From Phycisphaerales bacterium UBA1926 (lineage in GTDB: Bacteria; Planctomycetota; Phycisphaerae; Phycisphaerales; UBA1924): a DNA stretch of 39,739 nucleotides. Below the pieces are notes generated by a model that worked only from the letters and a program-made list of their open reading frames with translations, was not told the origin of the DNA and did no database searches. Where the stretch lies: assembly GCA_002337215.1 (NCBI GenBank), contig DDFO01000025.1, positions 1-39,739 of the forward strand, in the 5' to 3' direction. Positions 16,747 through 25,264 of this stretch are shown one piece after another; position 1 is the first letter of the stretch, and every line of letters begins with the position of its first letter. A program made the translations under genes and the position numbers.

Positions 16747-18399
16747 ATGGTTCGTGACAAATCCCACACCGCGCGACGCGCCGCCCCGATGCTGGGGCTG
16801 ATCGCGCTCGTGGTCGGCCTCCCGGTCTCCGGTGCCGCCGCCCAGAACGCTCTGGGCGACGGGCGTGCGCTCGACAACAGCCTCAGCAAGAGCGGCCGGT
16901 ACAACCAGTCCCGCCCCTCGCTCCGTGAGGAGTTCGCGTTCCGCAACTCGATCGTCACGGGCAACGCCCCCAACGGGCTGAGTTTCCGAGGCGATGTCGG
17001 CTACCGCGCCCCGGGGGATTTCCGGGGCGAGCTGGGTTCCAACGACCTGTTCGGTTTCCGGCGCGACTCGCTCCAGAGCGGCATCGCCGGCATGGGCATC
17101 CGGGGCACCGACGCGCTGCAGTACCAGCTCGCGCTGACCACCGGCGCCAGGCCCCCGGCGAACCTCGTGGGGCGGTTCTCGGTCAACCGGAGCGGCGCCA
17201 CGCCCACCGCGGGCGACATCGGGTCGCTGAGCAACCCGGGTGAGCGAGAGGGCCTGTCGCAACGCCCCGCGATCGACCCGGACGCCGACGACCGGGGCAC
17301 GATGCTCTGGATGCTCCGCTCACCCTCCGCGTACATGTCCAACTCGTCGCTCCAGGCCTCGTCGCTCCGGCAGGTGGAGACCGACAGCGGGATCTACTCG
17401 CTGACCGCCTCGCCACTGCGGGGTGTCCGGTTGAGCCCGATCCCCGAGCTCACCGCGGCCCGCGATGCGCAGCGGCGCGCCCAGGAAGAAGCCGAGGCCG
17501 AGTCCGAGCAGCGACCCTTCGGTCGGCCCGACATCGAAACGGATCGTGAACCCTCGCAGCCCAACCAGCCAGACGCGAGCGACCCGATGCGCGGCGCCGT
17601 GCAGACGCTGCACAGCGACGTGCTCACGCGGATCAAGCGTGCGGGCGACAAGCAGGAAGAAGACGTGTTCGCCAACGCCCCGACGCTGGCCGATCGGTTC
17701 GCCGAGATGCGCGACCGCTTGCTCGGTGTCGACGAGGACGAGACGGAGGCGGCCGAGGGTGAGGAACGCAGCACCGGGGGCGGCCCGGTCCGGTTCGATG
17801 AAGAGACGATGCAGCTGCTCCGCGGCGACGGGACCCCGATCTCGCAGTACGTCGATCCGAAGGCCGCGACGCGGAACGTCTTCGCCGAGCACCTCGTCGC
17901 GGGTCAGGAATTGATGGCCCAGGGCCGGTACTTTGACGCCGAGGAGCGTTTCGCGACCGCGCTCGGCATCCGCCGGGGCGACGTGACCGCCCAGATCGGC
18001 CGGCTGCACGCCCAGATCGGTGCGGGTCTGTACCTCTCGGCTTCGCTCAACATTCAGGCGCTCGCGGCGTCGAACCCCGAGGTCTTCGGTGCCAGGTACG
18101 CACCCGAGCTTCTCCCGACGGCCGAGCGGCTCGAGGGCGTCGTGAAGGTTCTCAGCGATCTCGTGGACGATTCCACGCAGGAATCCCGCCGGGCGAGCCC
18201 GCAGGTCCGTCAGTCCGCGGGTCTGTTGCTGGGCTATCTCGGCTACCAGCTCGACCGGCCCGAACTGATCGACCGCGGGATGACGAACTTCCTCGAGCGT
18301 GTGACGCGCGGGCTCCTGGAGGGCGAGCCGCGCCCGCCGGAGGCGCGGGTGGGCGACCTTCTCTATCAGATGTGGACCACCGGGACGAACGATGGCTGA
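16747..18399 (+). CDS. exported protein with C-terminal helical (TPR-like) region, function unknown
   Basis: The start is ATG 16747, with a strong GAGGAGG 6 bases upstream, giving 550 residues. A signal peptide covers residues 1-32 (charged start, hydrophobic MLGLIALVVGLPVSG, cleavage near AAAQN). The mature N-terminal half is Ser, Asn and Arg-rich without a recognised domain. A middle section (about 230-320) is acidic and probably disordered. From about residue 375 there are helix pairs such as HLVAGQELMAQGRYFDAEERF and GRLHAQIGAGLYLSA, resembling tetratricopeptide repeats. Its last 8 bases overlap the phosphatase gene (ATGGCTGA), so the two are translationally coupled. It may be a periplasmic sensor or cell-surface partner of that phosphatase; this is inferred from coupling alone. 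Confidence 0.8.
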   Translation: MVRDKSHTARRAAPMLGLIALVVGLPVSGAAAQNALGDGRALDNSLSKSGRYNQSRPSLREEFAFRNSIVTGNAPNGLSFRGDVGYRAPGDFRGELGSNDLFGFRRDSLQSGIAGMGIRGTDALQYQLALTTGARPPANLVGRFSVNRSGATPTAGDIGSLSNPGEREGLSQRPAIDPDADDRGTMLWMLRSPSAYMSNSSLQASSLRQVETDSGIYSLTASPLRGVRLSPIPELTAARDAQRRAQEEAEAESEQRPFGRPDIETDREPSQPNQPDASDPMRGAVQTLHSDVLTRIKRAGDKQEEDVFANAPTLADRFAEMRDRLLGVDEDETEAAEGEERSTGGGPVRFDEETMQLLRGDGTPISQYVDPKAATRNVFAEHLVAGQELMAQGRYFDAEERFATALGIRRGDVTAQIGRLHAQIGAGLYLSASLNIQALAASNPEVFGARYAPELLPTAERLEGVVKVLSDLVDDSTQESRRASPQVRQSAGLLLGYLGYQLDRPELIDRGMTNFLERVTRGLLEGEPRPPEARVGDLLYQMWTTGTNDG

Positions 18400-20158
18400 C
18401 GGTTCGCCGGGCGCGGGAACGCCCGCTCCCGATTCCGTTGAGGGCCCAGGCTCGGGATCGGTCGCGGGTGCGCGCCCGCCGGTGACCCCGTCCATCGTCT
18501 CGTTTCTGACCGACGGCGCGGTGATCCGTTTGTGCGAATCGATCAGTGCGCTCGCGGGTGTGGACGTCCTGCTGCTCGACGCCGACGGCTTGTGGATCAC
18601 GCTCGCCGATGACGACGCACGCGACGAGTTGTGGGTCCGCCGGCCCGCACCCGAGGGTACGGCGAGATCCGCGATCCGTGCGCGCATCGATGTGAACGAT
18701 CGGCCTCTGGGCGAGTTCGTCGCGGTGGTGCCCGAGGGCGACCCGGGATCGGACCGGGTGACCGCCCTGAGCGACGTGACCACGCTGCTCGCGTCGATCG
18801 CCGCGGAGTTCGCCGAGGAAGCGGACGCGATGCGCAACCGCATCCGCGAGCTGGGGGCGCTCTTCCGGCTCAACTCGCTGCTCGTTCGCGCGTCCGATTC
18901 TCTCGACAAGCTGCTGAGCGTCGCCCTCGAGATGGCACTGGGTGCGCTCGATCTCGACGCGGGATCGATCGTCCTGTTCCCCGAAGACGCGGACGGCGTG
19001 CCCGATACCGATTCGGAAGCCGGCGTGCGCACGAAGGCGTCGGTGAACCTCTCGGACGATTGGCTCCGCAACTCGATCCCGCTCAGCAGGGGTCGGGAAT
19101 TCGACCGGCTCGTGCTCTCGGGTCACGTCCTCGCGATCGAGGATCTCCGGGACGACCCGCGCGTGCTCACACCCGAGCGGCTCGGGGATGAGAACATTCG
19201 GTCGTTCCTGAGCGCCGCGCTTGCGCACAAGGACCAGCCTCTGGGCGTGATGCGTCTTTACGGGCGCACGCCGCGATCGTTCGGCGTCGCGGACCGCCGG
19301 TTGATCCGTTCGATCGCCGAGCAGGCCGCGGTTGCGGTCGCGCAGGCCCGGCTCATGCGGATCGCCCGGCACGAGCGCGAGATCGAGCGGCAGCTCACCC
19401 TCGCGTCGGCGGTGCAGCGACGGATGCAGTCGGGACGCCCCCCCGCGATGCCCCCGCTGGATGTCGCCGCCAAGAGCGAGCCGTCGAGCATGGTCGGGGG
19501 CGATATCTACGACGTCTTCGAGCGCGTCGGATCATCCGGCGATCGCTCGATGGGCCTGCTGGTCGGCGACGTGGTCGGCAAGGGGCTCCCCGCGGCGCTG
19601 CTGATGAGCGCGGTCCGCGCCAGCCTCCGAGCGCACGCCAACGGCACGGACCCGCTCGACGAGGTGGTCGCGCGGGCGAACCTGGACATGTGCCGCGACA
19701 CGCTGCCCAACGAGTTCACCACGCTCTGGTGCGGGTCGATCGATCCGCGGACGCTCGAACTGACGTATTGCTCGGCGGGTCACGAACCGCCGCTGCTCGT
19801 GCGGCCCGTGCCGGGGGAGCCCGTCACCATCGATCACGTGACGCCGCTCAAGATCGGCGGGCTCGTGATCGGCGTGATGCCCGACGAGACGTACACAACA
19901 GAGAAAGTGCAGCTGCGGCCGGGCGATGTGCTCGTCGCCTACACCGATGGGCTGCCCGATGCGCGGAACTTTGAAAACGAGAAATGGGGCATGGAGAGCC
20001 TCACACGCGCGGCGGCGGAGGCGGTGCGCACGCTGCCGGACGAGTCGGCGTCGGTGGTGCTGGATCAGATCCTCTGGTTCCTCCGCCGGTTCACGGGGCT
20101 CCGCGAGCAGGTCGATGACGAGACGCTGATCGTTGTCCGCGTCGGCGAGTCCGGGTAA
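18392..20158 (+). CDS. GAF domain / SpoIIE-type serine phosphatase (RsbU-like)
   Basis: The product has 588 residues. Residues 1-30 are low-complexity. A GAF-like sensor domain spans about 150-330. A short coiled coil (RHEREIERQLTLASAVQRRM) joins it to a PP2C/SpoIIE domain. The phosphatase motifs are intact: GGDIYDVFE (metal-binding Asp), GDVVGKGLPAALLMS, and LVAYTDGLPDARN, with a final Asp in VDDETLIVV. Such enzymes dephosphorylate anti-sigma-factor antagonists in partner-switching systems. No STAS or HATPase kinase gene is visible here, so the target is unknown. Upstream are an ECF sigma factor, an anti-sigma-like protein and the coupled exported protein, so a signalling cluster is plausible. 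Confidence 0.9.
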   Translation: MADGSPGAGTPAPDSVEGPGSGSVAGARPPVTPSIVSFLTDGAVIRLCESISALAGVDVLLLDADGLWITLADDDARDELWVRRPAPEGTARSAIRARIDVNDRPLGEFVAVVPEGDPGSDRVTALSDVTTLLASIAAEFAEEADAMRNRIRELGALFRLNSLLVRASDSLDKLLSVALEMALGALDLDAGSIVLFPEDADGVPDTDSEAGVRTKASVNLSDDWLRNSIPLSRGREFDRLVLSGHVLAIEDLRDDPRVLTPERLGDENIRSFLSAALAHKDQPLGVMRLYGRTPRSFGVADRRLIRSIAEQAAVAVAQARLMRIARHEREIERQLTLASAVQRRMQSGRPPAMPPLDVAAKSEPSSMVGGDIYDVFERVGSSGDRSMGLLVGDVVGKGLPAALLMSAVRASLRAHANGTDPLDEVVARANLDMCRDTLPNEFTTLWCGSIDPRTLELTYCSAGHEPPLLVRPVPGEPVTIDHVTPLKIGGLVIGVMPDETYTTEKVQLRPGDVLVAYTDGLPDARNFENEKWGMESLTRAAAEAVRTLPDESASVVLDQILWFLRRFTGLREQVDDETLIVVRVGESG

Positions 20159-20163
20159 GCAGG

Positions 20164-20214
20164 GCCGGGCGCTCGGGGCCGGCGATCGGGATCGGCGCTC
20201 GGGGTCGGCACTCG
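20164..20214. repeat. GC-rich imperfect tandem repeat
   Basis: About 50 bases after the phosphatase stop repeat the theme GGCGCTCGGGGYCGGC roughly three times with changes. It is probably simple-sequence drift; no function is apparent. Confidence 0.4.
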
Positions 20215-20260
20215 GAATGTGCCCTCAGGTCGCACGACACTGTGGTGCGGGGACATGACT

Positions 20261-20299
20261 CAAAACAAGAACACGGGCCGACCATGCGGTCGGCCCGTG
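20261..20299 (-). terminator. strong intrinsic terminator of the 88-aa gene
   Basis: A perfect 12-bp stem (CACGGGCCGACC at 20272-20283, GGTCGGCCCGTG at 20288-20299) has a 4-base loop. On the minus strand it is followed by TTCTTGTTTTG, a good U-tract. It lies 28 bp after the stop of the small minus-strand gene and fixes the direction of transcription there. Confidence 0.88.
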
Positions 20300-20326
20300 C
20301 GGCGTGCGATCGTGATGGTACGGGGA

Positions 20327-20593
20327 TCAGGCGGCGCTGGGGCCGTCATCGTCCGACCCGGCCGGGAATGGCAGCGGGCCTCGGAGCAAACGGTTCATGT
20401 CGTCGATATCGCGCTGAGCGCGGTCGAGCGCCGCCTCGGCGAGACTGATCGAATCGTCCTGCGCCGCGAGTGGGCGATCGGAATCGTTGCCGAGCACCGA
20501 ACTCCCGCGGGTCGGCGTGCTGGCGTGCCGGCGGAAGGGGATGGGGCGCAGCCATTCTTCGACGCGCTCATCGTGTCCAGTGATTCGTAGCAT
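20327..20593 (-). CDS. 88-aa hypothetical protein with own SD and terminator
   Basis: I do not recognise the protein. Three features support a real gene. GGAGG lies 8 bases before ATG 20593. The length is compact, with an acidic helical C-terminus (SISLAEAALDRAQRDIDDMNRLL). A strong terminator follows directly. The N-terminus MLRITGHDERVEEWLRPIPF has one amphipathic stretch. There is no signal peptide or membrane helix. It sits convergent to the phosphatase gene and separate from plsY, so it appears monocistronic. A small regulator or adaptor is possible but unsupported. Confidence 0.72.
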   Translation of the reverse strand: MLRITGHDERVEEWLRPIPFRRHASTPTRGSSVLGNDSDRPLAAQDDSISLAEAALDRAQRDIDDMNRLLRGPLPFPAGSDDDGPSAA

Positions 20594-20857
20594 CGGGGAA
20601 CCTCCGTCTGCCGGGCGTGAGAATCACCCGGTCTCGTGATCGTCGGTTTCCGGAGGCGATGCGATGACCCGAATCCGGGGGTAGTGCCCACAATGCGCAC
20701 GGTGTGCGCGGATCGTGGGGTCTGTGCCGCGGCCTCCCTGCCCGACGACAGATGTATCGGTCTGAAAAACGCGTCCGCGTCAGTCGTGCGCGCAGGTTGT
20801 GATGCGGGCCCCCGTGAAGACGGGACCGATTCGGTTCTCGGACGCTGGGCGGCGCGA

Positions 20858-21574
20858 TCAGGCGTCGTCGGTGCGATCGCCCGGGGAGGCCTTCTCGGGT
20901 GGCGTGCCGACCTTGGGCTCGATGCCGGCCGCCATGCGGTTCAGGTTCCCGCGGTGTTTGTAGATGACCAGCGCTGCTAGGGTGATCGTGACGACCATAT
21001 ATGGCCAGGTGATGGGGGGGGGCTCGTTGCTGGTGCTCGCGCCCCGGCCGAGCACTTCGCCGAAGTACCAGACCCAGATGGGCAGGCTCCCCGCGGCGAG
21101 GACGCTGGAGAGACCCATGTAGCGCCAGAGGACGAGGGTCGAGACAAAGACGACGAACGCGCCGGTGCCGGCGATGGTGAGGATCGGGAAGACGCCGAGC
21201 AGCGCGCCGAGCCCGGTGGCGACGCCCTTGCCTCCCTTGAACCCGATCCAGGGGCTGAACATGTGGCCCAGCACGGGGGCGACCATGACGCCGAGCCAAG
21301 CGAAGGCCTCGGGGGGGGGGAGCGCCGGGTCGCTGGTCGAACCTGAGATGAGCCCGTAGGCGAGTGTCGGGACGAGGCCCTTGGTCGCGTCGAGGGCGAA
21401 GCAGAGCAGGAACCACTTGAGCCCGAGGTGCCGGCCCAGGTTGGTCGCGCCGGGGTTGCACGAGCCGACGGTGCGGATGTCGACGCCCTTGAGCCGGCCC
21501 AGCATGAGGGCGAAGGGGATCGACCCGAGCAGGAACGCGCCGACGAGGAAGGGGATGAGCAGGGCGGGGTTCAT
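20858..21574 (-). CDS. plsY: glycerol-3-phosphate acyltransferase PlsY
   Basis: PlsY transfers an acyl group from acyl phosphate to glycerol-3-phosphate at the inner membrane, the first step of phospholipid synthesis. From ATG 21574 it has 238 residues, somewhat longer than the usual 200. The three conserved loops are present: GSIPFALMLGRLKGVDIRTVGSGN-like (here with SCNPGATNLGR), GHMFSPWIGFKGGKGVATG, and a third near LVIYKHRGNLNRMAAG. The extra length is a C-terminal tail and an insert around residues 165-185. The start lies 10 bp after the tmk stop, so the two are probably one operon. The Cys in SCNPGATN replaces the more usual Gly. Confidence 0.93.
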   Translation of the reverse strand: MNPALLIPFLVGAFLLGSIPFALMLGRLKGVDIRTVGSCNPGATNLGRHLGLKWFLLCFALDATKGLVPTLAYGLISGSTSDPALPPPEAFAWLGVMVAPVLGHMFSPWIGFKGGKGVATGLGALLGVFPILTIAGTGAFVVFVSTLVLWRYMGLSSVLAAGSLPIWVWYFGEVLGRGASTSNEPPPITWPYMVVTITLAALVIYKHRGNLNRMAAGIEPKVGTPPEKASPGDRTDDA

Positions 21575-21584
21575 GTCTGGTGGT

Positions 21585-22319
21585 TCACCGTGGCTCGCTC
21601 GCTGCCGCGCGGTCGTTGCCGCGCGGGGCGTGCGCGCAGAAGCGTTCGCGGAGGGTCGCGAGCACACCGGCGAAGACTTCGGGCTCGGTGCAGCGGGCGT
21701 CGATCATCGCGACGTGCCCCGGGTCCTGGTTGGCCTGGTCGTGGTAGCCCTGGCGGACGCGGGCGTGGAACGCGGCCCCTTTGGCCTCCATCCGGTCGAG
21801 CAGGGGGCTGAGCCGGCTCGCGGCGGTCTGCTCGTCAACGTCGAAGATGATGGTGAGGTCGGGGCGGTTGTCGCCGCAGGCGATGAGGGCGGCCGACAGG
21901 ATCTCGTCGGCGGGGACGCCCCCCGCGGTGCCCTGGTAGGCGAGGGTCGAGGCGTAGAAGCGGTCGGCGAGCACGCACTTGCCCTGGGCGAGGGCTGGTG
22001 CGATTTTGTGCGCCACGAGCTGCGCCCGGCTCGCCATGTAGAGCAGCATCTCGCAGCGGGGGCTGATGTCTTCTTCGGAGTGCTCGAGGAGGATGGCGCG
22101 GATGCGTTCGCCGATCTCGGTGCCGCCCGGGTCGCGGACGTGGACGGTTTCCAGGCCTACCGCGCCGCAGGCGGCGGCGAAGCGGGCGAGCTGGGTGGTC
22201 TTCCCGGAGCCGTCGGGGCCCTCGAAGACGAGGAACCGGCCTCGGATCGCGTCGGCGATGTCGGCGGGGAGGGGCTCGTCGGCGTGGCGCGGTGTGATTC
22301 GGGAAGTGGGCGGTGGCAT
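21585..22319 (-). CDS. tmk: thymidylate kinase
   Basis: The enzyme phosphorylates dTMP to dTDP for DNA synthesis. From ATG 22319 it has 244 residues. The P-loop is FEGPDGSGKTTQ (about 32-43). The family segment RDPGGTEIGERIR follows, then the DRFYASTLAYQG motif of the substrate site. About 20 residues precede the kinase core and are Pro/Arg-rich. The alternative longer frame to 22400 is arginine-rich and unlikely. No clear SD is present. It is followed by plsY after 10 bp and preceded by the VWA gene with a 90-bp gap. Confidence 0.93.
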   Translation of the reverse strand: MPPPTSRITPRHADEPLPADIADAIRGRFLVFEGPDGSGKTTQLARFAAACGAVGLETVHVRDPGGTEIGERIRAILLEHSEEDISPRCEMLLYMASRAQLVAHKIAPALAQGKCVLADRFYASTLAYQGTAGGVPADEILSAALIACGDNRPDLTIIFDVDEQTAASRLSPLLDRMEAKGAAFHARVRQGYHDQANQDPGHVAMIDARCTEPEVFAGVLATLRERFCAHAPRGNDRAAASEPR

Positions 22320-22409
22320 CTGGGGGTGAGTGTAGCGGTCGGCGCGCGCGCGGCGGCATGTGAGACACGGAGAAGCCGCGTTGCGGCGTCTCCGTGGCAC
22401 CCGACGGCT

Positions 22410-25184
22410 TCAGTCGGAGGCGATCGCGTTGAGCCGGGCGCGCCAGGGGTCGCCGCCGAGGGTGGGGTGTGATTGGCGGAGGCCGGCGATGTGGGCGCGG
22501 GCGGCGGCCCGGGCCTCGGCGCCGCCGTTGGTTGCGCCGAGTTCGAGCCAGAGGGTGAGGGCGTGCCAGTAGAGGTCGGGGTCGTTCGGGTCATCGGCCG
22601 ATCGGCGTCCGGCGATGGCGCGGGCGGACTCGAAGGCGGCGGGGGATGTTTCGGGGTCAGCGGCGCGGGCTTCGGCGATCGTGAGCCGGACGCGGTCGGC
22701 GTCGGGCGACCGGGCGAGGCCGGTTGGCAGGTCCGCGAGCGTGCGCTCGGCGGCGTCGGGGTCGGTCGTCGCGAGCGATCGGGCGAGGCGCAGGCGTCGG
22801 CTCGGGTCGAGGTCATCGGCGAGACGGTTGGCCTCCGCGGCGGCGCGGGCGAGGAGGGTTGTGCGCTCGGTGTCGGTCGCGGTGGGCAGCGCTTCGTCGA
22901 TGAGTTCGAGGGCGAGGGCGGCGGCGTCGCGGGTGGGTTGGGTCAGCGCGCCCAGGAGTTCGAGCGCGGCGTTGCCCCGGGTGACGCGGGCGAGTTCCAC
23001 GCGCCAGGTGTCGGCGAGGGGATGGTCGGGGTTGGTCGCGAGCGCGCGCTCGAGGTCGGATGGGGCGTGGTCGGTGCCGACCGCGAGGGTGAGGGCGGCC
23101 TGGGCGTCGGGGTGGGTCGGGTGTTCGGTGGCGAGGCGGAAGGAGAGCGTGCTGGCGTCGGTGAGGTTGCCGGCGCGGCGTGCGTGATGGGCGGCGTCGC
23201 GGAGTGATTCGGCCTGCTCGGTGGGGTCGGGGCTGAGGCCGGCGAGGCGGGTCAGGCGGGCCTGGGCGCGGGCATGATCGGTCGGTGAGTCGGGTGTCCA
23301 GGTCGCGACGTCGGCGAGCGCACGGACGGCGGCGATGGGGAGGCTGTCGAGCGGGATCCGGCTTGCGCGCACGATCGCGTCGAGGCGCGGGGCGGCGAGG
23401 GCGCGCCGAGTGTCGGTCGGGAGGGCTGAAGAGGCGTAGAGATCGGTGAGGGGGGCGAGCGGGCTTTGGATGTTCGCGGCGAGGTTGGCGCGCACGAGGG
23501 CGGCGGCGGCGATGGCGTGGAGGATCGGGTCGGTGATGGGTCGGGCGTCGAGCGCACGCGCGATGTCGTCTCGGGCGCGGGCGGCCTCGGGCGACCGGGT
23601 GCCCAGGGCAGTGGCGGCGTCGAGCAGGGTGAGCCGGCCGCGTTCGATCGCGGACTCGAGGGCGACCGATCGGTCTTCGGTGAGGTTCGGGTCGGTCGGG
23701 TCGGCGGTGCGGAGGAATGCCAGGAGATCGGCGTGGGCGATCTCGGGGCGATCGAGGATGAGGTTGGCGCGGGCGGTGAGGATGTCGCGCTCGGCGGCGG
23801 CGGCTGGGTCTGTGATGCGGAGGGGGTTGAGGTCGGCGATTGCTTGGGCCGCGAGGTCGGTGCGTTTGGGTGGGTGCGACTCGTTTGTCGCACAAAGGAG
23901 CGCGGCGCGCGCACGGAGGATGTGGGGGCGGGGGTCGGTGGTGCGGCGGGTCGGTGGCGGGAGATCGGCGAGGGCGGTGAGCGCGCGCTCGGCGGCTTCG
24001 GTGGCGCGGGCGGTCTCGTCTTCGGTCGCGACGCTTGCGAGGACCGCGGTGTCGGTGGCGTCGGTGGCGAGGGATGCCAGCGCGTCCGCGGCGTTTGTGA
24101 GATCCGGATCGTCGGCGGGGGTGTCGGTTGGGCGATCGGCTGGATTCGAACGCTCGACGATGGGTTCGGCGTTGGGCTGTGTTTCGGATTGGGGGGTGAT
24201 GAGGCGGAGGGAGCCTTCGCCGTCGCCGTGGGTGCGGGCGATCTGTTCGATGAGGCCTGTGGGATCAGGCTCGACGAACTCGATGGCCTTGATGACGGTG
24301 GGGCGGAGGCCCGTGCGGGTGTCGGTGGGATTGAGCGCGTCGAGCTGGCTCAGGATGGCCCGCTGATCGGCGGGGTCGGGGACGGCGCCGGTGCGCTGGA
24401 TGCCGCGGGCGAGCAGGAAGACGAGGTCGGGATCGAATTCGAGCGCGCGCGTGAGGCCCTCGACGGGGTTGGATTTGCCCCCGGGCAGGGCGGCGTTGAC
24501 CCAGCGGCGGGCGAGGATGCGGTTGGCGGCGGTGGCTCGGATCAGGTCGTCGTCATCGCCCGAGTGGGGGATGGTGCGGTGGGGGGTGGGCGCGCCGTCC
24601 TCGTCGGGTCGGCTCCCGAAGAAGACGATCTGGAAGGACTGGGTGGGTTGGAGCTTGTCGATGGCGCGTGCGAGTTCATCCTGGACGAAGGAGAAGGAGG
24701 TGACCATCGCGCCGGAGGCATCCACGGCGAAGACGATGCGGGTCGCGGCGGTGGCGGTGGAGCCGGCGAAGGCGACGGCGGGTGGCGGGGGGGTTCGCGC
24801 GATGGAGGGTGCGGGTCGGCGTGCCGGCCTTGGGGTTGGCGCGGGGCGGGCGGCGCGGGTTGTGAGTTGCTCGGTTGCGCGGGCGACGGCGTCGCGGGTG
24901 GCCTCGGCAGGGGCGGCGGGCGATGAAGACGGCGTGGTGTCTGGTCGGTCTTCTGGCTGGTCGTCTGGCTGGTCGTCTGGGAGTGCTTCGGCTTGCGTCG
25001 TGGTAGCCGGCGCGGTTGGTTCGAGGGCGAGCCGGGCGGGGCGTGTGGGAGGGGCGGTGAAGCGTTCGATGGTGATGCCGAGCAGGGCGAGCGCGAGGGC
25101 CGCGTGGATGGCGACGGAGGCGAGGGAGGGGACGAGGGAGCGTTTGAGTCTGCTGGCCCTTGATTGGTTGGGGGTGGATGTCAT
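22410..25184 (-). CDS. large VWA-domain protein with TM anchor and helical repeats
   Basis: The product has 924 residues from ATG 25184. A short basic head precedes one membrane helix (about 20-38). A Pro/Ala/Asp-rich linker (45-140) contains the repeat DDQPDDQPEDRP. A von Willebrand factor A domain follows from about 148 to 330. Its MIDAS reads DASGA (155-159), with Ala replacing the second Ser of the DxSxS pattern, so metal binding may be weak. The remaining 550 residues are alanine-rich helices resembling degenerate TPR or HEAT repeats. The protein would face the periplasm. It lies between DoxX and tmk on the same strand, with gaps of 80 and 90 bp. The function is unknown; a scaffold or adhesion role is a guess. 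Confidence 0.8.
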   Translation of the reverse strand: MTSTPNQSRASRLKRSLVPSLASVAIHAALALALLGITIERFTAPPTRPARLALEPTAPATTTQAEALPDDQPDDQPEDRPDTTPSSSPAAPAEATRDAVARATEQLTTRAARPAPTPRPARRPAPSIARTPPPPAVAFAGSTATAATRIVFAVDASGAMVTSFSFVQDELARAIDKLQPTQSFQIVFFGSRPDEDGAPTPHRTIPHSGDDDDLIRATAANRILARRWVNAALPGGKSNPVEGLTRALEFDPDLVFLLARGIQRTGAVPDPADQRAILSQLDALNPTDTRTGLRPTVIKAIEFVEPDPTGLIEQIARTHGDGEGSLRLITPQSETQPNAEPIVERSNPADRPTDTPADDPDLTNAADALASLATDATDTAVLASVATEDETARATEAAERALTALADLPPPTRRTTDPRPHILRARAALLCATNESHPPKRTDLAAQAIADLNPLRITDPAAAAERDILTARANLILDRPEIAHADLLAFLRTADPTDPNLTEDRSVALESAIERGRLTLLDAATALGTRSPEAARARDDIARALDARPITDPILHAIAAAALVRANLAANIQSPLAPLTDLYASSALPTDTRRALAAPRLDAIVRASRIPLDSLPIAAVRALADVATWTPDSPTDHARAQARLTRLAGLSPDPTEQAESLRDAAHHARRAGNLTDASTLSFRLATEHPTHPDAQAALTLAVGTDHAPSDLERALATNPDHPLADTWRVELARVTRGNAALELLGALTQPTRDAAALALELIDEALPTATDTERTTLLARAAAEANRLADDLDPSRRLRLARSLATTDPDAAERTLADLPTGLARSPDADRVRLTIAEARAADPETSPAAFESARAIAGRRSADDPNDPDLYWHALTLWLELGATNGGAEARAAARAHIAGLRQSHPTLGGDPWRARLNAIASD

Positions 25185-25264
25185 TCGGGGAGGGAGCGGA
25201 GAGCGCGGAGCGGCGGGCGGGGATCCCGAGTCACACTGAATGGAGCGCGGACGCGGGTGGGTGC

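Noticed and set aside
23446..24926. Gly/Glu-rich and Ser/Arg-rich plus-strand frames
   Set aside because: They are shadows of the VWA-protein gene.
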